Shown in pieces: positions 13,001 through 25,000 of a DNA stretch of 33,009 nucleotides. Numbering within the stretch: the stretch's first letter is position 1; every line of letters starts with the position of its first letter. Under the pieces are notes generated by a model. The model was given only the letters and a program-made list of their open reading frames with translations, had not been told where the DNA came from and did no database searches. The stretch is from Lingula anatina (Eukaryota > Brachiopoda > Lingulata > Lingulida > Lingulidae): positions 1,237,888 to 1,270,896 of the forward strand of contig NW_019776079.1 of NCBI RefSeq assembly GCF_001039355.2, given 5' to 3'. Made by a program: the position numbers and the translations under genes.

Positions 13001-16000
13001 CATGAGGTATCGTCAACCATTAATGTTGCCCACCTTAGCCCAGTCAAGATCAATGGCCGAGTATCCTTGCAGAAGAGAAATCCCGCCATGTCTGGAAGTG
13101 TTGAGTACGACGGAAAATCATATTCTACTGCTGCCTCAGCTGAGATTCGCAAAAATGCTGTCAGTGGTGAGGCCTTTGTCAAGTACCCCGAGCGTACCCT
13201 GAAGACCGAAGCAACTTATGGCGTCGTTGGAAACAAACACCATGGTGACTTCAGCTTCAAATGGGATGCTGACCGTGATGACACCAAAGTTTTAACCATT
13301 GGGGGAGACTACGAAGACAAGACCAACAATGCCATGTTCCACCATGAGGCTTCTCTGAAGTTCAACCACCCGTTGAAGAGAGGAGACGTTGAGGTTATGT
13401 TGCACAAGTCAGACAAAGATGGTAAGGCAAAGGTGAAGACAACCTGGGACCAGACCAATGAGGCGGTATTTGATGCTGGCTATTCTGATGAGAAGACTTA
13501 TGGTAACAGGAGAGTGAAGGCTGATGTGAAGCTTACCACTCCATTCCGCAAATACAGAAGCATGGCCGGTAGTATTACTCAGGAAATGAAAGAAGGGGAA
13601 TACACTACGCACGCTGAGGCATCTTGGGAACCAAGGAAAAAGGTGGAAGCAGACTTCAGCCTGAAACATGGTCGCACACCCCTCACTGATTTGGAAAGCA
13701 CTCTTACTATGTCAACACCATTCCGCTCCATGGAACAATTTTCTGGCAAGCTTCTACACAAATTGGGCAATGGTCAGCTAGACTCATCCATTTCTTCCGA
13801 GTGGGACAACAACAAGATGGCACTCACTGCTTCTGGCAAGGCCCGTAGCATCTGGGATTGGGAAGGGAAGATAGCCTTCAATAGTCCAATAACCAATGCT
13901 GAAAGAATTTCCCTCATCGGAAAGCATCAATGCCAGACAAACCAGATGAAGAGTTCTTTGGAGATGCAGGTTGTGGAAAAGAAGTTTGGCATCGATTTAG
14001 ACATGAACCACCAGGTGGCACTCCCATCCCTTAATACTAAGGGCACCTTAACCATCTCTACTCCAATTGAGCATTACCGTACCAATACTCTGTCCTGGGA
14101 TCATCGTAACACAGATTCTTCTATCCAGAGCAAGATTGAGGGTAGGTGGCACCATGAGAAAGTGATCTTCAACATTAAAGGAGATCATAACCTCGGCTAC
14201 AGACGTACCATCAAGGGCACTGTTGAGCTCCAGACAACTCAAGATCCACTCCGTCACATCATTTTGAGTCTGGACCATGAAAATGGTGATCTTGATTTCA
14301 AGACCACAACAGAACTGACCTCCTCCCACCAGAGAATGATCCTCGGAAAGACTGACTTCAAATTGGAAGAAAAGTCAGTCTCTGCCAACGCCGAACTGAT
14401 CACTCCATGGACTCCAGTGAAAGATGTCCGTGCAAAGATCCTTGGAGACTTGAGCAAGAAACCATTCACTGGTACCATTCAACTAGACTACGCACCATCT
14501 AAGAGAATTGCAGTGGAAAGCACTGTGGATTACAGAGGCACATGGGAAGGTCGTCATGCTGTCAATGGCAACCTACGCTTTACAAGTCCCTTCAAGCCAG
14601 TTGAGACTATTGTCCTCAGTGTTGATCATCAGTGTAATGATGGATGGCAATCTGAAGTAAGTCTGTCATTTGATAAACCAGAGAAGAAGATTCATCTGTC
14701 TACCAATCTCAGAAATGCTGATGATATTTTGGCCACACTTGCTCTCAAGACTCCATTTAAAGCCTTCCCAGCCTTAAATGCCAGATTTAATCACAAAACA
14801 CCAGGAGAGGGACTTTGGGAAACTGAAGCTAATGTTGAGTATGCACCAGGAAAGGACATCACATTCAAGGGCGACCTTCAACTTGCTGATTCCTACAAGG
14901 GATCTATGACCTTCACATCTCCATTTGCACCAGTCAGCAATATCCAGGCTAGTTTCAACCATGAGGGTGAGCCCATGAACTTCCGCTCAAGTGCTGAGGT
15001 GACCCATAACCAAAGAAACAAATTCGGCATCCTTGCCGATTATGAGGCATCCTATGGGTTTGGTAATGTTAAGGGAAGCATGACTTTGATGACCCCCTTC
15101 AAGCCTGTAGAAAACGTGAAGCTGACCATTGGGCATAGAGGTCATTTGAAGGACCTGAGATCCAACATTGCATTGACCTATGCTCCATCAAAGAAAATGG
15201 AAATGACCGTCATCTTCAAGCATGCTAGGACCACTGAAGCTAAACTTGTCATGCAGACTCCATTCAACAACTTTGAGAACATGGAGCTCGCCTTTAGCCA
15301 TGCTGGTCTACCTATCCAGTTCCAAACCGAGGCAGGTCTTATTACATCCTATCCAGGGTGGAAGAAGTTCAATATCAAGGTAGAGAATGATGCCACCAAT
15401 GACATACGCAGTGCTCTAATCATCCAGACTCCGTTTGATGACTACAAATCAATGTCCCTTGAGTTCAGTCATCGTGGACAGATGAGTGATTTTGAAACCA
15501 AGATTCTTGCAAAGAAATTGCCAGGAAACAAGCAGTTTACTGGGGAAGTAAGCAACAGAGGAACCTTGTCCAACTTCAATTCCCGGATGAAGGTTACAAC
15601 TCCATTCCGTGGCTATGATGAATTTGCTCTTGATGCCACCCACCGTGGAAACAAGTTGACTGACTTTGAGACCCAGGTAGGACTAACTACTGCTGTTCGT
15701 GGTTTTGAGAAGTTTGCCTTCAATGTCAACAACATGGGCTTCATGAGAAAATTCAGCACCAAGGTAGAGACTCCATTCCGAGGCTATGATGTATTTACCA
15801 TTGACGTGTCCAACACTGAGGATTTGAGGAACTTGAAAATTGCTGGTAAGATCACAACTCCAGTTCGCAACTACAGAGAGTTCACCTTCGAGGTTGCTAA
15901 TGATGGAGTGCCAACTGATTTCACATCCAGTGCCACCATCACCACCCCAATTTCAGGATTTGAAAGGTTCAACATGGAGGTCCAACATCGTGGTTCCAAG

Positions 16001-19000
16001 ATCGTTGACTTCAACAGCAAACTGACCATAACCACAACCATGGCCAAGTTTGACAAGGTTGCCATTGAGGCAAGCAATGTTGGCATCCTGAGAAACCTGA
16101 GAATCAAGGTTATTACACCCATCAGAAGTCACCGTGAATTCAATGTGGAAGTGAACAACAATGAGGACTTGAACAATTTGAGAGCAAATGCCAAGATCAC
16201 TACTCCATTCCGAAGCTTTCAAGAGATGTCTGGGGAGGTTAAACATACTGCCACACCACAGGGATTCAAGTCAGAAGTGAGTGTGATGACCCCATTCCGC
16301 AACTGGGAGAGGCTCTCTGCCTCAGTCAATCACCAGATGAGTTTATGGAGACGTATTGACTCTACTTGGATTGTGAAGAGAAACAATGAAGAGATTTCGC
16401 TGGAGATGGACCATACCATGCAACAGAATGACATCAACAGCAAAGTCACACTGAAGACTCCCATCAGCAAGATGGCTGAGACCTCTCTTGAATTGACCCA
16501 CAGAGGAGACATCAGCGACTTTGAAAACAAGATGATTCTGAAGACCTCCATTCCCCAATGGCAAGAAATGTCTGCTGAGCTGTCCCACAACGGAAATCTC
16601 CGCAAATTCAATACCAAGGGCAACTTGAAGACTCCAATGAGAATGCTCAGAGATATGTCTTTTGAGATTGATCATGAAGGTGACCTGCAGAAGTTCAACA
16701 CTAGGGGCAATTTTAAATCCCAGATAAATAAGCTCCGTGATGTTTCTTTCACCCTCAATCACGAAGGAAACTTGAAAAAGTTTTCAACCAGTGGCACGCT
16801 AGCAAAACACTCCTTTGACATTACATTTGATGCTTCCTCCCCTGATTTGGACCTGACTATCACACTTCCGGCCCTGAGTCTGGAGGAACTAAAATACGTG
16901 CACAAGGGCCCACTGAACGGGTTCACCTGTGATGGGAGCTTGAAGACCTTTGGTGCCTACCCTGAGATGAGTCTCAAACTGAAACACAATGGCAACCTTA
17001 GAAGATTTAAATCTGAAGGTGAATTGAACATCCCAGAAAAGCAGTCTTTCGACATTTCTTTCACAAAGAGTACATCACAGCTGAGTGCTGAAATCAACTT
17101 GCCAATCTTGAAGATTCAAAGTGCCCAGCTCACCCACAATGGACCCCTGACCAGATTCACCACTTCTGGCAGTCTTCGAACTGGCTACAGTGGCATGGAA
17201 GATCTCTCATTGAAATTGGACCACAATGGCGATCTCAACAGTTTTACAACCAAAGGAGAATTGAATCTTCCAGAGAAGCAGTCATTTGATGTTTCCTTCT
17301 CCAGGAACACTCCCCGATTGACCCTCGAGGTCATTGTGCCAGCCCTGAAGATCAACAGAATTCAGTACACTCACGAGGGACCACTAGCAAGATTTACTTG
17401 CAGCGGAAGCATGACAACTGGCTTCATGGATGACCTCTCTTTGAGTTTGGAACATAATGGCAGACTGCAGAGCTTCAATACTAAAGGAAGTGTGAACTAC
17501 AAGGGAGAGCAGTCTTTGGAAGTTGCCTTTGACAAGCCAGCCAAGACAGTGGACATCAAATTGGAATTGCCCGCTTTGAGTGTTGAATCCTTCACTCTCC
17601 ACCATGAAGGTTACATCCGCAAATTTACAACATCTGCTAAACTTAGATCTGGCTACAGCAACTTCGAGAACATCGACATTGACCTTAATCATGCTGGTAA
17701 CAGAGCTCGATTTGCTTCCAAGATTGAAGTGAAACTGCCAGAGGTGCAGTTCATCGACATCAAATTCAACAAATTTACCGACAAACTCAACTTCAACATT
17801 GAAGTACCAGCCCTGAAACTGAGATCTGTAGAGTTCAAGCACACCGGTCCTCTTACCAAGTTCAACACCTTACTGAATGCTGAGACTGGATTTGACGGTT
17901 ATGAAAATGTTGGGCTCACCCTGAGCAACGATGGTAACTTGAACGCATTTGAAAGTGCCGTTACTTTAAAGCTCCCTCAGAGGCAGAATATTCGCCTGAC
18001 CTGGGACAAAGCCAGCACCAAGGTTACTGTTGATGGGTCCATCCCAGTTGCCAAAATTGACACCATTGAAATTAGACATGAGGGGTCTCTGCGCAGCTTC
18101 TCCACTTCAGGCAACCTCCGCACTTCATACCGTGGTCTAAGAAATGTTGGAATCTCCTGTGAACACAGTGGAGTTCTGAGACGCTTCAACTCTAAATGCA
18201 CTCTCAGACTGCCAGAGGAGCAATCTGTTAATGTGAACTTCAACCTCCAGAGCAAGACCTTCAACTTTGAAGCTAAACTGCCTTTCGCTGATACCTCTGC
18301 CACCATGTCCCATGCTGGAGGACTTAACAAGTTTGAAACAAAACTTGGCCTTGAAGACAAGTGGAGCCTTGAAGCTGAACATGACAGGACACAGAAGTCA
18401 GCCCTGAGGGTGAAGACTCCAGTAAACAAGTACGAGCAGATGTCCCTTGAAGTGAGCCACACAGTTGCCTTGCCAAAAGTTGACATCACCGCAGAACTAC
18501 GCACTTCCCACCCTCGTGTCCCATCCATCACTGCAGAGCTTCACCACGATGGCTTAATTAAGAAATTTAGCTCTGAACTGAAGCTGACTACTCCATTCAC
18601 CAACATGAACTCTCAGTCTCTGCGTGTCGAGTACGAGGGCCAGCCTCAGAATTTTGAAGGCAAGGTCGCAGTCACCACTAGCATTCCCAAGTATGAATCT
18701 GTGATTTATGAGGTGAAGCACCAGGGCAACTTGAGAAGCTTCAAGAGCAGTGTCTCTCTCGAGTATGGTGACTACAAGAAGATAGAGGGAGCCATTAACA
18801 TGAAACTGCACAATTTGGCACAGGCACAGGGTAGTATCAACTTCAAGAGCCCAATCCCGAACTTTGACGACATGTCTCTTTCATTCCGTAACAGATTCAA
18901 TGCAAGGCAAAAGAGTGTAAGTCATGCTAGCTCTGTGTCCTGGACCCAGGGTAAAAAGATAACTGTTGATGCCACCTACGACAACAACGCTGGCAATCTG

Positions 19001-22000
19001 AAGCTCACCACTCCATTCGAGAATCTGAGGGAACTGGTGCTGGATCTGACTGGCAAATACCAGCCATGGGACATAAACATGAAGGCCAATGCTGACTATA
19101 ATGGTGACAGGTGGTTGTCTCTTGACTCCGCCTATTCTGGAACAAACCACCACATTGGAAGAATGACTGTTACCACTCTGTGGGCACCACTCCGCCAGGC
19201 CTCAGTTGACTTTGATGGCAAGTTTGACCTGACGGACATGAGCCTGAAGACAGAGATTCAGCACAATGGGCGCAAATGGGTAGATGGAGAGATGATGTAC
19301 AGAAAGAATCAGAATCGCCATGTCGGGCGTCTTGCTCTTCGCCAACCGCACCCCATGACTCACAATTTTAATGTCCTCTATGCTCCAAGGCAGGTTGATG
19401 GTGATGCCACTATTAACTGGAACACCAGAAATCAGAATTCCAAGATCCAGATGGAATTGAACGTTCAGGATAGGAGATACAAGAAGGAGGTTGTATTGAA
19501 GGCTGTTCTGCCATCCCGCACTGTTGGGTTGACCACCACCACAGAGTCTCGTAATGGCCTGAGCCACAAAACCGAGCTTACCTGGGACCAGGCTAGGGAC
19601 AGAAAAGTTGCCTTGGAGTTCAACCAAGAGGGTGACAAGTATGACGGCAAGCTGACCACTCCAATCCGTTCTCTGGCCATGACACTGGACAAATCAAAGA
19701 GTTACAGAAGCCAAAAGGTTGAAGGTGAACTTTTGTGGGATGCTGATCGTGACCAAAGCAAGAAATTGACACTGAAGGGACAGATGAACCAACTCCCAGA
19801 CGGCGCTGCCATTATCACTACTATCAAACACCCTATGCTCCGCAGGGTAGGTTGAATTTTTCATCTTTTTAAGTTTAGTCACATTATGTTGTTACTTACG
19901 AATTGGTACAGTGAGAAATAAAATAGGACTCTTGTACATTTTTCATATTTTACTTAAAAAACAAATATGTTAACTTCTTAACTTTAAAATTTCAGGACAT
20001 TACCATCAGCTCAGAATTCCGCAGCAACGATTCTCCCATGTACAGCGGGAAACTTGAAGTAGAATATGCTCCAGAGCCCAGCAAGAAACTGACCCTTTCA
20101 TCAAAGGTTGGAAACATTGGCACCAACAATTACACCGTAGAGCTGGAGTTCTCTCACCCCGAAAGTGGTGTAGACATAAGCATGGCTGCCAATGCTGGTG
20201 ACGAGAATGGTCGCATGACTGGAAACTTCCTCTACCGTTACCAGGATGAGAGTATGGCTCTTCGTGGTGAGATCAACAAGATCCGCAAGGAAATCCGCAG
20301 CCAGATGGTAGGCTCTTACAGTTGGATGACCCCGTGGCTTATGGAGGGCAAAATGAACACCAAGAGAGACGGTTATTTATTCGAGCTGAAGAATACCTAT
20401 GAGAAGACCAGACATGGTCACCCACACACTGTCAACACTGTGTTGGACGTTAACACTGAGGCCCCTGCTTTTGACTTGAAATCCACTGGATCCCGTAAGT
20501 AAACTAACCATATCTGCTTTCCAAACCATCCAGAAATAAAGTTTTTGAGCATGTATTGTATTTATTTCACATGTCAAAGAGTACTGACAATATAATTATA
20601 ATAATCTACAGATTTGAGCATGTATTGTATTTATTTCACATGTCAAAGAGTACTGACGATATAATTATAATAATCTACAGACAGTAGTTTTTTAATCTAC
20701 AGAAAGTAGTTTTTTTGTTCTTTTAAGCATTTATCATTTTAAATCATTTTTCATTATTTATTTTAATTATTTTCTTTTGAAAGATGGCAAGATCTATTCT
20801 CACATCTTCGCCAAGTACCCCAACAGCTCTGCCGTGCTGTTCAAAGCCATGCACGATATGGGAGAGGGACCAGTTGATGATGCCGAGATCTTCATTAACC
20901 TGATCGGTAACCATCTTTTCCATGAGAGGTACTACCTCCGTTTGGCCATGAAGGATGACATCAAGGTATATATATATATGTTGAAAATAGATACGTTTGC
21001 ATATTTTATTTTCTCCATTAAGGCATTTGACAGTCTTATTTTTTAAGAGATCCACCCATTGCAAGAATTTAGAGACATTTTTCAGGATGAATTATAATGG
21101 TGCGTAAGAAGAATTAAAATAGATAGTTAGAAATATAATGAAACTTAAATTCATATACATATTAGGCTTACTTGGGAAGCGTGAGGGACTATTATGCTGA
21201 GAAAAGAAGACAGTACATGCAGAGCCCCAATACCCTCTACACTCCTGAGGTAGCCAGCTTCAAGAGAGAGATGGAGCCTGTTTTGAGTTACCTGAATGGA
21301 GAACTGAGTTCTTTTGAAAATGACTTTGCCACCATGAAGCAGGAGATACGCATGATGTACCGTCGCAACGAGTTCTTCATGAAGGATATGGGCGAAGTCT
21401 ACACAGCCGCTGCTAGATACATCAGGTACTGCGTTTATTAAAACAATTGATTATTCCCTGAAATGTTCTTTAGTGTAGCAGTGTTATGAAAAATATTCAT
21501 GATGCTTTTAATAAAGAAAACTTGAGGTATCTTATTTTGTTTTAGTGAAAAGATCGACGAAATGGAAAGGATGTATGAAGAGATGAAAGTTAAAATGACT
21601 GCCAAGATTGAAGCCATTGTTGCCGAGATGGAGAGAGTCAAACGGGAGGCCATAGAATTTATGTCCACTTTGAAGGTCAACGGCATGGAAAGGTACAATC
21701 AGCTGATGGACGAACTGAAGACTAAGTATGAGGAACTCCGCACTGAAATGATGCAGTTCTACCAGGAACAGGCACAGAAAATGAGAGAAAAGATGCAGCC
21801 ATTCGTGGAGAAGTACAACGAATATTATCGCCAGGCTATGGTTAAGATTGACGAACACAAACACGCAATTAACCACAAGGTGGATGAGTACATGCAGAAG
21901 GTTCGCGCTCACCCCTACTACTCCAAAGTCTTTGACTTCCATCAGAAGAGTATGGCCAGCATCAGGGATGCAATCAACTCACGTGACTGGATGAAACCTC

Positions 22001-25000
22001 TGCGTGACCTCCATTTGAACGCCCGTCAAACACTGTCTGGCCTCCACTATTTAGCGTCCACGCACTATGATGTTTTGTCGAAAAAATATGCCGAGGCCAT
22101 CTACCAAGCCAGAGATAACATTAACGCAAAGATCGATGAGGTTCTCTCCCATCCACAGGTCGCTTACGCCAAAGATATGGCACATCACATGGTTGAGAAG
22201 GTAAGTCCATACCAAAATGTTAACCAAATTTTAATTGTTTTTCTACGACAGAGACACTTTTGTCATCACAACTATTAGTATTTGTATTTTCAGTTAAAAT
22301 TTGATGTAATTTCAGTTTTAAGTTGAACATGATTACATTGAATGATATCATATGGTGTTTTCACAGGGCATGGACTACTACAAATACTACAAACTCGAGG
22401 AAAATGTAAAACATCACCTGCAGAACATCTACGACTCTGGCCGTTTGATGGCTGAGAAACGCTGGCAGAGCTTCCTCCATGACTACCTCCAGATCAACAG
22501 AACCCGCATCATCAGATATGACCCAAAAGAATTCATCTTGGAGTTCGAAGTTTTCAACCCAATCCCACTGAAGGATCTGATGAGCATGCCCGAGCTGAAC
22601 CTGGATGTCTACAGAGAGAGGCTTGACGCTATGGTAAAAAAATACACACCCAAGGATGACATGAACATGTGGGACTTGTACTACACATACAAACCATCCT
22701 CCGATATTCGTGATTGGGTACCACCTTTCAAAGGTATGTGCACATTAATGTTATTTTTTGCCGGTTTACTTTGTATGTTAACGATTATGTAAGACGTGCT
22801 GCGTTGAGAAATGTATTTCCCTGAAATTCAGTAGGAATGTTTGAAGAAAAAAACACTTGAAAGTCATTTTTTAATCATTTTTTCTTTCAGCCCATGCCAG
22901 CTTGATCGGTAGCCAGCATTTCATGACCTTCGATCACAAGCATTTCGAATATGCCGGAAAATGCAGCTACATCCTTGCCAGAGACTTCATTGACGGCAAC
23001 TTCACCGCCATTGTCAACTATGACGGTTCAAGAGATGCTAAGAGGAAGTCCATCACTGTGTTCAGCGACGATAAATCCATCGAAATTGCACCTGATTTCA
23101 CTGTAAGTTAATTTTGCAGAATCGTGTGAAACAAATAAACTTACATATAAAATAAAATAAAAACTTAATATTCAGAGTAGAAAAATGGATTTACTTCTGT
23201 ATTCCTTATGAATAAAAGATTGTAACGCATATGTATACATTTGTAATACATACGTAGACTCGGAAAATTACACAATATCTTTGTTTCATGAAATGTAGGT
23301 CCGTGTTGGAGCCATTGGTGGCGATTCCAAGAAGGAAGAATTGCCATTTGAATTCAAGTCAACCACCGTCCGTCGCCAGGGAGATGTGGTTCGCATCGAT
23401 AACTCCAACGGTGTAACCATCATGTGCAACTGGGCCCACGACGTCTGCAGCCTTAACATGACCGGCTGGTACTTCGGCAAGACTGCCGGACTTTTCGGCA
23501 CTTACGACAATGAAATGTCCAACGACTTCCTCACCTCCGAGAAGAAAATCACCGAGAATGCTGGTGAGTTTGCCTACAGCTGGAAAGTACAACCAAGATG
23601 CAACAGCAGGCACAATCTCGCAAGAACTGTCCCAGCTACAGAGGGAACCGACGAGTACAACAAGTGTGCAGCCCTCTTCAAAGAGAAGACCTACTCTCCC
23701 TACAGATACTGCTTCAAGCAGGTCGACCCACAGCCATACTTCGAGATGTGCGTCAATCACATGAGCAGGTTGAGAACGGCTGATGCCATGTGCAGTGTGG
23801 CTGTAGGCTACGTGCAAGACTGCGCACGCCACGGTGTAAACCTGCGTCTGGAGTCCAGATGCGGTAAGAATTTAACGTTTGGCTCTCAAATGAAAAATGT
23901 CTTCATCCTACATACCGAATATTCAGTCTGAAGACGTCCATTGTACTCTTTATTCATGAATTTTCATGTTTTCATATCGTTAAGAATGTTAAAATAAAAA
24001 CCACTTACCAGTACAAAAAGGGTTTTCGTTCCCCAGTCCTTCAACTTGAATGCATTTGTTTTCTGTAGTGCAATGCAAGTACAACAGAATTTCCAAGACT
24101 GAGGGCGAGACTTTCACGCTGTCCGATAACGGTGATGCCAATGTCCCCAAGACCGCCGACGTCATTTTTGTCATTGAAGAGAAGACATGCAACAAGGATT
24201 TCAACTTCAAGCTGCTTACCAGAACTATTGAGAAGGACATGAAGGGACAAGGTATGCTATCGTGTCGTTCATATTGAGGCGTTAAAACGCGGAATAATGC
24301 TACCGATAAAGAGAAAGTGTCAAAACCTCATAATTTTAGGAAAGACTAGACTAGATACGATGTTAATAAGGACACGATTGGCATTTAAGTCAATAATCCT
24401 TTATCACTTTATTTTCAATAATTTACCTTCGTGCTGAATGTCATTGCTGTTTAACTTGCAGGGCTGAAGAGCGTCAAGTTCGGTATAGTTGGTTATGGCG
24501 GCGCTGGCGTGCACGACATCGAGCACCAGCACACAATCCAGGGTGAACTCCTCGGACACGCCCACGACATCGCTTCCACAAGTATGACCTTCTTGCATGA
24601 CGGAAGGAACTCTGATGCCCTAAGAGCCGTCGATTTTGCCGCACGTTATCCATTCCGCACAGGAAGCTCTAAGACAATCATTCTGGTCCCATGCTCAAGC
24701 TGCAGGAAGATGTCTGTCGACTACTCTGATATCCAGTCTCTGTTGGTTCCAAGCGGCATCAAATTCCATGTTATGATGCAGCACGAATTCCAACTGAAAT
24801 CTAACAGGCGATCTCCAAAGACCAACTACATTTTCGGTGAGTGTGAACAGTCATGTATTCCGTAGTAATGTGCCAAGTATGATGGCAATGCTACAGGTAG
24901 TTTTCGTTCATTCTGTTTTTGAGCTACCGTTTTATCTCTACTTGGTCACTCATTCCACGCGGCAATTTATACTGGTTTATCTCAAGAAATCACACATCTG

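Noticed and set aside
12937-19882. Many minus-strand and alternate-frame open frames opposite the giant exon, up to 184 residues
   Set aside because: They mirror the + strand codon pattern of the strongly supported repeat protein and show no independent motif.
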